Assembly: GCA_037178975.1 (NCBI GenBank)
Contig: JASJZH010000004.1
Coordinates: forward strand, 310,001 to 374,000
Source of the DNA: Oscheius tipulae
Lineage: Eukaryota > Nematoda > Chromadorea > Rhabditida > Rhabditidae
Direction: 5' to 3'
Length of the DNA stretch: 64,000 nt
How positions within the stretch are numbered: position 1 is the stretch's first letter; every line of letters begins with the position of its first letter. Both the position numbers and the translations under genes were made by a program. The notes under the pieces are model-generated. The model saw nothing but the letters and a program-made list of their open reading frames with translations, had not been told where the DNA came from and made no database searches. Below are positions 1 through 13,179 of the stretch, one piece after another.

Positions 1-785
1 GTTAAATCTTCGAAGCACCAGTTTCAAGCAGACAGAGACAGAGATAGTCCTTCTTTTCGGCACTCAGACCCCTCCCTATCTTTCACAGATTTACAACGGT
101 CATAATCCATTTCCTTAGAATTGCATGGCTGGTTTCTGTGCCTATAAAGCGGATTACGTGACTGTGGAGACATCTGCCCCCTCTCCTGATTGTATGAATG
201 AGCATTCGTGGGTGGTTACTAAGGTCAAGAGAGTCTTTGTAAGAGTCAAGAAACCATGAAAAAATGGACTAGTGTTGAAACTGTACGGATGAGACCACAG
301 CCGTTGTTCTACCCTCTTTCATGATTCAGACACTCTGCGAAGTCCTCTAGAAAATTGCGAAGCTTGGTTCCCTGTGAACCCAAGAAGATATTTTTGGATA
401 CTGTATCCCCATTAGCTGATTAGCGGCTCGCTCATAAACGGCTAATTAGTCTTGCGTCGTCGGCAAGTCTCTTCGGGCCACGTTTTGCGCAGACTAAGAC
501 AATATTGCACAGCTTGTTCAGCTACAGTATCCTACTTTCTTCGAAAAATTGCCACCAGTACTGTGAAACAACGCAACAGGTGTCAGTAATTGAGCCATCT
601 CGTCCCCCTCGCCATGTATCTGTCGGCATTTTTGATGGATGACAGCTGTTGAGCCCAAACGGGGGTGGCAGATTGAGACAGATTTTTGAATTGGTAATTA
701 ACAGAGACATGGAATTGGAATGAAACATTTCATATAGTGGAGCATCACAGAAAGAGCTATCATTCGAAATTCTTTGGAAGGGGTA
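1..785. other. Spacer downstream of the IPMK gene
   Basis: No coding exon is supported here. Open frames are short, lack coding-like codon use and have no usable splice sites. The stretch lies past the IPMK stop codon, so its right edge is probably that gene's 3' UTR. No tRNA, tandem repeat or promoter motif stood out. Confidence 0.6.
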
Positions 786-2976
786 TCAGGCAATATCGGC
801 CATGAGCTTGAGGAGTGTTCTCACTCCTGGAAGGTAGTTCTCATCCAGTTGACCGTTACCGGGGAAGACGTGAGAAAAGTCTGAATAAGAGGTAGTTCGA
901 AAGAGACAGAGAGACGAAATGACAGAATGACGCGAGAGACAGAGACTTACCAATCATCTTAATGGTCAAATTGACTGGGAGATCCGCATCCGTCTCGTAG
1001 ATGAAGAACAGAGAGCTTGCGTAGAAATGAAACGAGGTCTGCGTCTCAAAAACGAACAGAATGTTTTCCAGCTGCCTGACAACCGCTTCGTGAACTGCAT
1101 CTTGTGAGTTTTCTCTTCCACAATAGAAGAACTCCTTCATTGCGTCGGATACAGTATTCTCGTCGTAGTCTCTTCCCCAGTCCTTTCCTCGAACAGCCAC
1201 CTCATGTTGGCGATGGATCTGAAAGCAACGGTCCCCTTGTGTCCTCATACTCTTCCTAACTGTCGCCAAGCTGTGACTAATTGTGGGCTAGGTCCTCTTT
1301 GAAAGGCGGCATGAGCCGCCATACGGCTCCCAGCCCCTAAGAACACCTGATGCCGACTCAAAGATAAGCCAAGGTGTGACACGGTTGAGACCGTGGCGGA
1401 AATGAAAAATGGGAAGAGTGTCGAGAGACAGTGACAGTGCCAGTCCCTCTGTCCCTTTTCCTTCAAAGCTTTTCCAGACCTGTCGGCATGTGGTCTCGAT
1501 TACGCGCTAACCGACCATTAACGGTCTGTCGAGCCATGGTTACGATCCGGATGTTGCCATCTGACCTGGGTCTGTCACCGTCTCTCGCACAAATTCGAAC
1601 ATCAGGACACCTGTTGTGGTCAATTGGGTAAAGGTCGGGGTCTCTCTCTGTCTCTCTTACACGGTAGCCCAAAATCCTGAAGCCCAGCTTCTCCTGAGGT
1701 GGATATTTGGCACTCTCCTTCTCCCTCTTCGAAGTGGAAGCGTTTGGATCAAAAGTCTGTCTTCCCATTTTGATGTCCAAAATGGCGGGCCTCTTATATC
1801 CCATAGTCAGGTCGTCGAAGCAGAGGAACTCGTGCTCTGTAGTCAGACATTTTCTGTCAAGGAAGCTCCAAACCTTCTCCATCCACAAGTAACATCTGTC
1901 TTCCATGATACTCCGGAACAAATGGCGCTAGGAGACGACAGTCTTCTTCGGAAGTATTGGGCCAAAGTCTCTTTCTGAAACCGAGATAGTACGGTAGAGA
2001 ATGGAAAACATACGGATCAGTTTCCTCATCAGCACAGTCATACACCTTGTCTCCTTTGATCAGACGATAGAATGCAACCTGGAAGCTCGTCCCTAGCCAC
2101 CCAAAGGATTGTCTTCCCGTACTATTCTGATTGCGCAAATTCTCGTGTCCTCAACTCAGACCGGGTGACCATCATTTACACGCCCGTCTCTCATAGTCCG
2201 GTTACGCAATCGGGGATTCCGTCTCGGATAGCCACTCATCCGTGTATACAAGAGAGAGAGACGGGGAGACAAGGTTGTATTCCGAGGAAAACTGAGATGA
2301 TGATGGAATAGGAGACAGGTTAATCGGTTATTGTTTACAAGTGTCTCATTTGGGTTACGGTAGATTTCGAACAGCGGCTCTCTGTCTCTCTGTCCCTTTG
2401 TCTCTCTGTCTCTCTATGTCTCTGTCTACCTTTATTTCTTTCCATTGGAGTCTACAGTAACCCCTCCTCTCTAGTCAAAACCCATCAACTCATCCTTATT
2501 TGTCCTTGCTTCCTGTCAAACTTCCGCAGGATTACTCTCGCCTTCGATTGCGCCACCGTTTCCTCTTACGGTCAAGAGATTAAGAGACACTTACCTCACA
2601 GATTCCTCTCTTCCCATCCTGGACGACCTTCAGAATCTTGTCCGAGCCTTGCTTCTTCAGGATCCCTACAAAAGAGACAGTAAATGATAGAGGATTTTAA
2701 ACCGATTGCTGCCACCTGTGTCAACACGACTTGTGTCACTCGACTCTGCCACTCCCTATTGTTTTGACAAAGTGGAGAGGTAAGATTAATGAGAGAGTGA
2801 GGATTAGCGATTGGGTTTGGACAGAGCCGGAAGCCCAGAAAATTCTAAAATTTACCAATTTCTCTTTTGCCACCCTTGTAGACTGAAGGATGATGTCCGG
2901 CTATCTGCTCCTCGAACCACTCGTAATTGTCCGGGAGCTGTTCAATGTACTGTTTGTCAGAGACTACTCCAGTCAT
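786..2976 (-). CDS. IPMK: Inositol polyphosphate multikinase (IPMK)
   Basis: Inositol-phosphate kinase of the IPK superfamily, which phosphorylates soluble inositol phosphates and, in other animals, PIP2. Exons (complement): 2856-2976, 2595-2665, 1894-2078, 1661-1853, 951-1218, 786-880, giving 310 residues. The family signature PxxxDxKxG reads PAILDIKMG at residues 148-156. A YASSL block lies near 256-260, and the C-terminal MIDFSHVFP block near 278-286 matches the family's metal/ATP aspartate motif. Flanking blocks (KYPPQEKLGF; FYASSLFFIYE) resemble IPMK more than IP6K or IP3K. The ATG lies 12 nt after a TTATTTCAG, consistent with trans-splicing. The 1854-1893 junction needs either a 40-nt intron or a one-base frameshift; the intron restores the frame exactly. 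Octamer repeats occupy two introns. Confidence 0.9.
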
Positions 2977-3906
2977 TTTACCAGTTTCTGAAATAATACG
3001 GGTGAGTTAGAGAAAATGGAGAAGAGTTGAGGACTGGGAAAAAATGGACAGGTGTTCGGACAAGATTTTCAAAGAGGAGTGGGATTGAAGCGGAAAAGAG
3101 AACTTTTATACTTGGAAGGACAGGAATGTGACATGCATGCATGTGTGGAAACGTGTGAGAGCGCGAGAGAGGATGAGTCAGACTCGGGAACTAGACAAAA
3201 GTGACAATTTCAAGGAAAACCACTGCTCACTCTGTCTCTGTCATTTCCCTATTTCACACCTCAAATCTAGTCATTATACCCCATAAGCCCCGTGTCTATC
3301 TCATTAATCTGTGCCAAGCCATCTGCATGCTTTCTCACCTTCTGCCCCCGTGCCTAATAAGGCTCACACAGTCCAATTAGCCCCTCGGTGTTTATAGAGG
3401 GCTCTCGTTTGTTCTGCCCATTATTTGGGCTTGGTTGCAGGAGGCAGAATGGCGGATTACACAAGCACCTGCCAAACCTGCATAAACAGGACATACACGT
3501 GACTGGTCAGAGAGAGAGAGAGACAAAGAGATAGATTTGAAAGTTTAGAACTGAAAACCATGCTTACTTGCAATTGACACAGGAAAACCTTCCAAAAAGC
3601 CGCAATAGTCTTCCATGGAAATATTTATTTTCACTCACCAACTAACTTGCAAGAGAAAATTTTAAAAATGTAAAGAAAAATACATAAAATCTGGATTATT
3701 CTGAAAGAAAAAAACGGGCAAAAATCTATAGGGAAAACGGCCGCAAATGACAAGTAAAAACGAAAATTGAGAGAAGTTGGATTTGAAAATGAGACGGGGC
3801 GCGAAATTCGGAAATCGATTCTCTTGGACCACGGTCAAAGATGTGGACATGACAAGACTCTTTTTGTGTGCTAAAAACAGCTATTTCTACAACTTTTGCA
3901 AATAAA
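2977..3906. other. Spacer between ham-1 and IPMK
   Basis: The two minus-strand genes are separated by about 930 bp. The stretch holds the putative promoter or trans-splice leader region of IPMK on the high-coordinate side of its ATG, and the 3' flank of ham-1 at the other end. A short GAGAGACAAAGAGATAG tract lies near 3508-3535. No gene is visible. Confidence 0.55.
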
Positions 3907-6900
3907 TTAAACGCTAGAAATGTGGACATTTTTCTGGGGAAGAGCTGGAGCCGGCAGCAGTGAAATATCCTCGAATTGGGTAGAGTCATAGTGGAGGTTG
4001 ATGTAAGTGTGGTTGTTCTGGAAATATAAGTTTAGTCGGAAGATAGAGAGACAGAGAGACAAATGAAAAAGACTAACCCTGGCCTGCTCTGGCTCGCTCC
4101 AACTGTTGCTCTTCTCTTCATTGTTGGAATCGGTTACTGGAGAGGGACTATAAGCTGAGTCCGAGTCCACAGGAGTCGAAGACCTCAAAGGCGCCTTCCG
4201 ACTTCCAGTCCTCTTCCTCCTCGTTGGTCCTCCTCGTGTCCCACAGATCGCTTCCAAGACCTCGATGTGGTCCGGCAACAACTCAGGAGGATCAATGGGA
4301 CCGTAGTTCAGGCACTCCGAAGAGCTACTGATCTGTCTCCGTTCCTTTCTCCTCGACCTCTTCTGCTTCTGGTCACAGATTTCTACTCGAGCAGCCTGGT
4401 CACAGAGTCGATCATTAAAGGTGGGGAACCTGAAAAAACACGGTTAGGATCGTCGCCATACGGTTAGGTCTCAAATTTCAAAGCGCACAGGATGACCATC
4501 ACCGTCCCTCTGTCTTACGCAACTAACTGGACAATTATCCCATCTCGGGGTGAGAGTTTCGAGGACGACAACTGTAAAAAACTGTAACGTCCCAGGGTGA
4601 GAGTCTAAAGAGCATAGAGAGATTCACAAAGAACTGAAATGCCGAAAGAGTCATGCCCTGAGTCTGAGGATGAGTCAAGTAGTCAAAAGAAAGGGTACAT
4701 TCAGAACGCAGTGAGTCTAACTGGATACGGAGTCTGAACTGGTTTGATAGTCAAGAGACAATGTATTACTGTCCCAAATCGACAGGATATTGTCCACAAC
4801 ATTGAGGAAAGAGAAGAGTCAAGAGTCAGGAAGGTTCTCTTGGCTCAGTCCATACCCTGTATTTTCCAAAGTGCACCTTTCTGCCTGGATAGTAGCAGAC
4901 TGACTCTCCACTGGTATACCCACAGTCCCTCACCTCCAAAACCCATCTATCACCTTCAGCAAGGTGTCAGTCTACCTTTGCCCCGAGAGCATGGGCTCTC
5001 TGCAAACGGTCCATCAGATTCATTCAGCCTGTCTTGCTGCTGGCCCCACAGAGAGTCACCCCCATTCTGACACCTCATTAGTCTCACTTCTGCTAATAAT
5101 CGGGGACAGGGTGCGCGATCTCTCATGAGACAATGGGACAGGCCGCGCCGACGGCATAGACAGATGACGCGGTAATTCTCGATATGACAGGGATCATAAT
5201 GTATTGACTGTTGACTTATCCACAAACTCTTCTAGGGAATCTGTTACCAGTTGGAGACAATCTTTTGACTCTCTTGACTCATGACTCATCCCTAACCCTC
5301 TCAGCTCATTGAGCTAATCTCTGTCAGAGAACAGTAGTCAGGACTCTTGACCACTTGATTCATTCCTAGATTCACCCAGAAATTTAGATCGGTCCATAAT
5401 CTATTTGGTATTCTGTCAACTGTCTATACTGTTCATTTTTAGTTGACTACTTAACTCATCCTGTCGTTCCAGTGCTTCTTAACCAGGGAAAGATCTTGAC
5501 TCATTCCTTACTCGGTCAATCTCGCCTGTGACTTCTCGACTCGTTCCTACTCAGAGCTGTTCTGTCCGGACTTCTTAGACTCTGTTTCTTGACTCTCATT
5601 TCCCTAGACTCATACTCTCACCCAGCTCCTGTCTGCTCTCTCCTCAAACTAATCCATGACCCTTAGCCTCCCTGATAGTCACTCTCGACTTACTTATTAT
5701 GAACGATGGTCTGCTTGGCCTGCTGTGTCTGAGGAGCCGGCACGGCAGCCAACTCGGGCACCCTGCTGTTGGCTTGAGCTATCCATTGAGGTGGCGGGAA
5801 CTCGGTCGAGAAGGCAACTGGAACCAGAGCGGACTGGGCCACCGGTGATTTCTTCTGGAAGATCCTGGCCAAGATTCCTTTCCTTTGATTCTTCTTCTGC
5901 GGAAGAATGATGCTCATGCCGGTCTGGCACTCGACTGTCTGCTTCTCCTCGACTTTGACCGGAGACTGGGTTGGGATAGAGACGAAATGGTGATCTCCCA
6001 TACGGTAGACTAATCCCGTAGCCGAGAGGGAGTTGACAGTCTGACGGACCATCTCCAAGCTTGGGGGAGCTACCTGAAAATGGGGCTGTAAGATAAGTCC
6101 AACTTTAGGCTTGTAAAAAGCTTATAGCATAAGCTTGTAGTATTGAACCGGGATTGTCAGAAAGGGGTGGTTCTGAACTCCGAACTGTTTTCTTGGAGTA
6201 GATCAGATGCCAAAAGATGGACAGAGGTAGTCTACATTGTAGGGAGTGCAAGCTACCCATAGTAAAGGAACTAGTAAAGAAACTACAGAGAGAGTACAGA
6301 GTTCAGTAGCAGGCTCTAGAGAAACCAGTCGCCGAGCAGAGGCAAGAGTCAAAAGACAGTATTGCAGAGGTACCGACCAGAGAGACAGGGTACAAAAAGG
6401 AGGATGAGTATACCAGTGATAGGTTACAGGGGCAGTGTGAGCCATAAACACTACTAGACTGAACAGTGACAGATACAGAGACAGTAGGATTCACACACAA
6501 TAGGAGACAGTCGTGAACATCAACAGAGACACAGTTTGAGTGCACAGAGAGACATGGTAAGAGTGACAGTAAACGGATAAAGAGACAGTACTGACCGAGA
6601 CGATGCAAACAAGGGGTGAGGTAGTCATGAAGAACTATAGACAGTAAGTCACTCTCACCTGAGGACAGTTCTCCGTCACATGCGTCCTGATAGCTGCCAG
6701 ACTGGCAGCTAGACCCATCCTGTTCAGCTGGGCAATCGTGTCGCAGATCACGTCTCCCAACGGCACAAAATGCATCTGTTCCACCGGCTGAATCTGTCCG
6801 AGTTCGCCTGAAAACCAGCATTTCTCCCCTGTACTTCCTCGACATCCAAGTCCCCAACAATGCTTTTAATTTATGTAAATGGCCCCATTTCCCGGGGCCA

Positions 6901-8952
6901 AATGTCCTTCTCTGGCTGCCAATGAATAAAATTCCGGCTGTCAACAATTTTGGCGCATGCTTGGAGAAGTAGAAAAAATCATCGAAAAAAATATGGCGGC
7001 GTGAGCCTAATTAGCATGACGCCACGTAATTTGACGGGCACCTGTTGGTTGCAATCCGATACGAGTACAGGTGCGGGACAGATGCCTAGCCTTCCTCTAT
7101 ATGGTTGTTTATACTATTGAGACCACATGAGGACATGGGTATTAGAATCTGATAGCCGATTGAGGACATGGTAGACGAGCTACAAGTTGATCAGCCTAGG
7201 TCAGCCATCGAAAACATCAGGAAACATAAAATGAAAAATATTTCTTCGGTCGGGATCGAACCCGGGCCTTTAGATGAATAGACGAGAGAACTAGACCTTC
7301 GACCAAGCTTGTTCCGTGACCGTACTAGTAAGCCGTCTACCGTGGCCTAGTGGCTAACGCATTCGCTTGGAGTTCGCACATTACCGACGGTTGTTGATTC
7401 GAATCACTTCGAGACAAGATTTTGGCTTTCACGTTCCTGGAGGATTTCGAGGGCGTTGAACACGAATCTGGCCCCCACTCAAAATGCAGTGAAATGAACA
7501 AGACAATGCAGAAAAGAAACTAAAAATAAGATTGTTCTCTCTCTCTCTCCCTTTCTAGTACAAAACCCATCAAGAAAACGATTCTCTCATCCAAAGAGAC
7601 ACCTAAAAGCAGCAGCCGTTCCCCACTTCTCACCTCTGCCTAATTACTCCTAGTCTCGACCTCACAGCTCTCCTTGAACAGCTAGTCCTAATTTGAACCG
7701 CCTTTCATGTCATCTTGTCTTTTTCGCGGCATCACTCCTATACAACTTATCATATCCAAGAATAAGAGTCAAAAAAATCAAAAAGGCCGGTCATAGCCAA
7801 AGGTGAGAAGTTGCCTGGAGGCACTGGGATTAGGATTACGGGGAGTGACGGTCGTGGCGGTTAGTGTTTTTCTAAGAGGATTAGGAGCTAGTGGGGTCAA
7901 AATAGGTATCGATTGGAGCGAGAAAATAGAAACTCACCAACAGAAGTGATCTGATAGCCGTCAGCCGGCTTTAGGACTCTTCGAGCCCAGGCATTCTTCA
8001 GAGCTTGGAGGTGGGTGGCTGGAGCCGAGACGAACAATGTTCCGGGCCTCATGAAACCCATATATTTGAGGGCATCGGCAGCCTGGGTCAGTTCTCTGAA
8101 AAATTTGGTGTTATTTGCAATGTTCTGAGCCCAAAGCTGAGTTTCCAAACTGCCCCTTCTCCCCCCTAAAAAAGACATGTTTCCCCGGCGGCAGTTTGAC
8201 TCATAGAAGAACAAGGGCTCTCTCTCCACACTTTCCAGCGTCGATGGCATTTCTCTTGTGCAGCCGAAGAAGTGACTCGTAATCGAGTTCTTTTGTGGGG
8301 TAAAGGGTTGACAACAAAAGAAAATGATGCCAGAATCATCTTCCGATAGCCTATTAATATCGGCTTTCCATTGAAATTGCAGTTTTTCCAATTCTGCCTC
8401 GAAGGATTTTAGAAAATCGTCTACTGCTGCCCTAGGATTGCATTTTTGAAAAAAGTGAGATTCTACAAAGTTGTAGAGCGGAGAAAGAGCTACAAGTTTG
8501 TAACGCATCATTTTTCACGAAAATGTGATGAAAGGTAGAAAAATGCGAAAATAGAGCGACCTGAGACAGTTGTTCAAAACTGTACCAGTCTAGATTGATA
8601 TCTTGCCGGGCACTTTGAGGGGTAGAAAAGTGAAAAAAAAGCTCAAAATCTTAAAAAAAGAAGCCGAAAATGTCAGAAAAATTAGTCCAGGGCCCCATCA
8701 AATTGGGTAGTCAATTGACCTCAGTCGGCTGTTTGTTATTGACAGCTCGACTCGTTTCTCACTCGTATTATCTTAGAAATTGGCGCAAGAAATGGAGAAA
8801 TGAAAAAGAGAATCAGCCGTAATGTATCGGAAACAAAGGAAATGAACTAACCTGTTCCAGTAGCACTGCTGATTAGCGTATTGAAAAGATTCGAAGACGC
8901 GTCGGCCATTTCTGGTCTTGGGACCGTCGAGGACGACAGCTATTGAAGTCAT
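3907..8952 (-). CDS. ham-1: Storkhead-box winged-helix protein, HAM-1 orthologue
   Basis: Winged-helix protein of the STOX/HAM-1 family; in C. elegans HAM-1 controls asymmetric neuroblast division. Exons (complement): 8852-8952, 7938-8095, 6659-6807, 5694-6073, 4078-4429, 3907-4017, giving 416 residues, close to the length I recall for HAM-1. The N-terminal block (GRRVFESF, QCYWN, LFVSAPATHLQALKNAWARR) matches the STOX N-terminus. The winged helix spans about residues 97-165 (FVPLGDVICDTIAQLN ... GDHHFVSIP). A following basic block and FPPPQW match the conserved segment after the STOX helix. The C-terminal third is basic then Ser/Glu-rich and may carry nuclear-localisation signals (RSRRKERR, TRRKRTGSRK). 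Introns are long (up to about 1.26 kb) and hold a tRNA-like repeat and octamer tracts. Confidence 0.9.
7235..7460. repeat. tRNA-derived (SINE-like) repeats in ham-1 intron 2
   Basis: Two tRNA-like heads lie side by side. On the minus strand near 7245-7265 there is a B-box-like GGTTCGATCC. On the plus strand, 7340-7420 has an A-box-like TGGCCTAGTGG followed by a B-box-like GATTCGAATC at tRNA-like spacing. Acceptor stems do not close, so functional tRNAs are unlikely. Similar degenerate heads occur in other introns of the window. Confidence 0.5.
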
Positions 8953-11900
8953 CACTGGAATCTAGTACTGAGAGTCAACAGAGAGAGACAGTGAGAGTGA
9001 GACTGGGTGGGGGAGGCGGAGCTCAATCTCTCCAAAGAGAGCGATCGGCAAGGAGTCTCCCTCTTTTGGTAACAGAGGGGGGCGGGGCCTGATCCAAGAG
9101 GTAGAGAGACTGACCACTGATTTATTGGGGGGCTCGAATTTCGGCAAAGAGGAGGCGAGAAGCAGAAAATTTGATTGATGAGACAGCCTGGAAGAGAGGG
9201 AAGCTGAAAGATGCCAGGAGTGGGAATTGAGATCTGAAGAAGCGTGGTGGTGAAAAATGGGGTCTATATTTACTACAGAGAGACAGAGTGACAAAAACAC
9301 AGAGAGACAGAGGCAGAGTGAGTTTCCCACGCCCCGTCACCGAAAATGTTATCCCCCTCCTCCTGCTTTATCTTATCAGAAAACACAGAAAGAAGAACTG
9401 GTATCTTGTGGCCAGGCGGCATGGCTCAAAGGCCAGAGGACCATGCCGTGACACCTGTTCATTTAGGGTCTCCTCCATATGACTTTGGGCAAGTTTACAG
9501 CCCTCTGAGGACAGGTGTATACGGGGCTTTGGCGGAAATGCTTTACTCTTAGGTGAAAAGAGACGGGATCATTGCTTTGAACTCTGGTGATATGTCCCCA
9601 CTCTCGTCCAGAAAGGTGACAAGATGCCCGCGCAAAAAATCCAAGAGTCGGCTCGATTTCTCCATCTACGTCGAACCCTTACCATTTCAAATTTTGCGGT
9701 TTTCTGTGGAGACAGCCGGCTGTCTACCTTATAACCTCAAAAAACAGGCAAGGTCGCAACAGATGGCTTGAGCTTATGAAACGGGTTTCCTTCAAAGAGG
9801 CAGAGACGGAGTTCTGACAGATGGTCGGGGGTAAAAGTTTGGAGGAGAAAAACCAACAGATCCAGATGGAGACTCTGGCTCTTTTGGCGGTGCTCTTAGA
9901 GAGCACCCACCTATGTGCCTGTTTGCGGAAGAACTACGTAACACCGGATTTGACAGTCGGCAATAACAGTCTCAGGTCACGATTGGAGCACATCTGTCCA
10001 AGTCCTTAGGATATGAATAACTGCCTCTCTGTCTCTCTACCTTCCTGTTCCTATGTTCTTTGCCTCTATGTCTGTGTGTCTCTTTGTCTCTCTGTCCCTA
10101 TGTCTCTCTGTCTCACTGTTTCTCTGTCTGTCTCCCTATCTCCCTCTCTATATGACTGCCTGTCTCTTTGTCTCTATTCCCTCTGTCTCTTTGTCTCTAT
10201 TCCCTCTGTCTCTCACTCATTGTGCTTTTCAAAACTTCAGTCCGTCCTTGCCGCCGCATCTCGGGGCAGGCTAATTCACTCTGACAGTTCCTCCATTCCA
10301 TTACATTCAAAGTTTGTGTGTGTCGGTCCGTCTTGGGCGATAACGATCGCGAGTTGTTCCTGTTATGCAAATGGTGTTCTTAGAGGTAAGTGTTCTGGGA
10401 AGGAACACCTAAATAAAGCATAAACAGAGCCAATTAGGCTGTCTACAAGCGCGGACTATTGTTCTTCTTGATTCTCCCATATTCGCGGGAGGAGTCATTA
10501 GAGATCAGCCAGTCTGATTGTGGTTAATTAATTGAGATTCTCCGGATTACTGTAGGATGGACACCTGGAAGAATTGGCTGGAAATAGGCTGCAGGGAGAG
10601 GGATTTGGAGTCAATTAGGGTACTCGGAATCTGTTGAGACAGTGAGACAGAGAGATAGAGAGACAGGCACAGACTGTCTTTCTGAGAAATTGTCTCACTT
10701 TTGATTCTCTGATCTCGCCTCATGTCCATGTCTAGAGTATCGGTCCCACGCGTAACTTGTCACACTACCGTAAACTAATCCCTTTTGGAGAAGAGGTTCA
10801 AAACTCTCGTCGGCGGAAGGAAAGAGAGGGACCCACGTCAAAGGAGGATTAAGAACGGTGACTTGACTGGAACAATTAGGGCCGGGATCGCTTTCAGATC
10901 ATAGGGAGAGAGTCAATTACCGGATTACTGTCTGATCAGTAGAGAAATATCAATTACCTGAACAGCTACCGTACATTTCCCTACTACAAATGATCTCCGG
11001 TCCCTCCAAAAAAGACCACAAGGGCCATCTGACCCCTCTTCACTTCATTCATTTTGTGCACTCGTGTCTGCCGGAATTCATTGCTCGCTTATGCTAATGC
11101 TCTCTAATGGTCAAGTGGCTTCCTCGCTTTTTTTGGAAGAGAAATGAGTGCAATTAGCATTGTGAATAGGCGCGAAGCCCAGAGGGAACGGGCGAAATGT
11201 TTGTATTTGGTGGATGGAGATAGAATCGCAAAAGAGCTCGTGCTGGGCTTTAGGTGGTAAGAGAGAGACGGTGATGTTATCAAAGAGTAGGGCTCTGGCA
11301 ACAGCTGGACCAGTAGGGGGTCTTCATAAGGAGCCGAACAGAGTTCGCACCTCGAGGAATGCGTATCAGTCTCTATCTCTGTATCTATGCCTCCTAAACT
11401 CCCCGAAAAGAAATTTCTGCTCTCATTGACCGGAGGTTATGACAGCGTGTCATGTCGTCTGAACATGACCGATGGTCTCCACATCAATCACGCTGTCAAG
11501 TCGAGGGAATCTTCCTCCAAGCAGGGAAAACTTAGAGTCATAATGAAAAGCTATTTGGGACTGAAATTATAGGCTCCTTTGTTTGTTTCACCTTTATGCT
11601 ACTATTTCCCTATAGCTTGACAAAGCCAGCACGTGTCCCGATACCAGTTCTTCTCTCACACGCACTATTTTTTAAAAGATAACGATCTCGATGATAAATT
11701 GCTACTCGTGTTCTCGCATCGCGATTGGAGGTTAATTGACGAACCTGTTCGAAAGTAAGACCTTGAACAGAATTGAATAGCCTCTCGGCTCTGTTCACAT
11801 TAGCTCGTCTCTACTTGGCGCCAGTCGTGTCACCACAGTTCCTGTAAATGGGCTAATTTGCCAGTGGCTGAGAAATGAGACCCCAACAGCTGACTTGGCT

Positions 11901-13000
11901 ATTGGTCGAAATGGGAACGTATAGGTGAGAGGTAAATAAGGGAGGCAATAGAAGTGCTGGGCATAAAATGGACAGAGAGACAGAGACAAGAAGATTTTCA
12001 AAAGCATTTCCTCCTTTTCCCATTTCTCGTTTCCTCTTGGCGCCAGCTGTCATTTCCTGCTTTGACCATCTGTCTCTCGCGCTTCCTCTTGCTTCCCTGT
12101 CTCGGCAGCTTGCAATAACAGACAGTGAGAGGGAGATGGGTTATCTGCCCTTGACTGAATCGGGAGCCCTATGAAGTGGTGCGTAACTGGCAATTAACCT
12201 CCAACAGGCGAGAAGAGCCGCCACTTAGGGGTAATTGATAGGCGGTAGCCGTGACAGCTTGCACAATACGGAAATGAGAGAAGAAAACACATAATTAGGT
12301 CTCTATCCCTGTCTCTCTGTATCTCTATCTCTCTCTTCTCTCTCTGCATTCGAGAAGGCGCCAACTATCCCATTCAGCTCGCTCCTATCGTAACAGCTCA
12401 TAAACGAGGCGGTCCGAATGGGGTCGGCGCGACACATTCAAAAAGTTCTCTGTAACACGATACCGAGAGAATGGGCAGAGGATTAGCGCCTTGTCCAAGT
12501 GCCGCCTTTGACCCTTTAGGTACGCGTGTCACACCATTAGGTGTCGTTTACAAGGGGTCGAGAGAGGAGGACTGTTAATCGGTCTTGATTTCAAATACTT
12601 GATTGAAAGGGGCCCGAGAAATGAACTCTGAAAGGATCTTGAACAGAAGTAGAACCTCTTTATCTCCTTATCTCTGTTTCTCTTTCTCTCTGTCCTATAT
12701 TATAGTCGACGCAGAGACAGCGACAATGAACCGTGACTGGACAGGAGCAGTGACAGAGGGGTAGGGACAAAATGTGAAAGATAGGGAGACAGAAGCTTTT
12801 GTTTAGATATATTTCTGTCTGTCTCTTCGTCTTGCCTTCTCTTCGTATTTCTGTATATCCGTCTCTCTAACTCTGTCGCTCTGTCTTTCTGTCCATCTAA
12901 CGTCAAAGCAATCCGTTACGGCTTCCCTTCTTCCGTTTTTCGTTGCCGTAGGAACATCATAGCCTTACTAGATTTGTCTTGACAGGTTTCGGCAGGCAGA
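8953..13000. other. Gene-poor spacer with octamer repeat tracts
   Basis: About 4 kb without a supportable exon. Tracts built from GTCTCTCT / AGAGACAG units occur near 9270-9320, 10020-10220, 12295-12345, 12650-12680 and 12780-12895; they explain the long Leu/Ser/Cys/Val-rich open frames on both strands. No TATA box, tRNA or conserved protein block was recognised. It includes the 5' flank of ham-1 (adjacent to 8952). Confidence 0.55.
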
Positions 13001-13179
13001 GAAATATTGCTTCTAGTAATTGAAACTATGTTCTGTGTTTGTTATCAAATCCTCAAAAACGAAATTACCGCGCTCTGCCATTCACACTCGCGCAACAGCC
13101 ATGGGTAGACGCTTCGGTTCTGCTTCTTCTGACTGTCCTTTCTTCATGGCAGCTACGATGTCCTCTTGGGCTAAATCTT

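Noticed and set aside
786-2976. IP6K or IP3K identity for the inositol kinase
   Set aside because: Blocks around the catalytic motif, KYP...GF, FYASSL and the MIDF-H-FP end follow IPMK more closely than IP6K (which has a different SSLL context) or IP3K.
9122-10423. Long Leu/Ser/Cys/Val-rich open frames on both strands
   Set aside because: They are read-through of CTCTGTCT-type octamer repeats, with no splice signals or family blocks.
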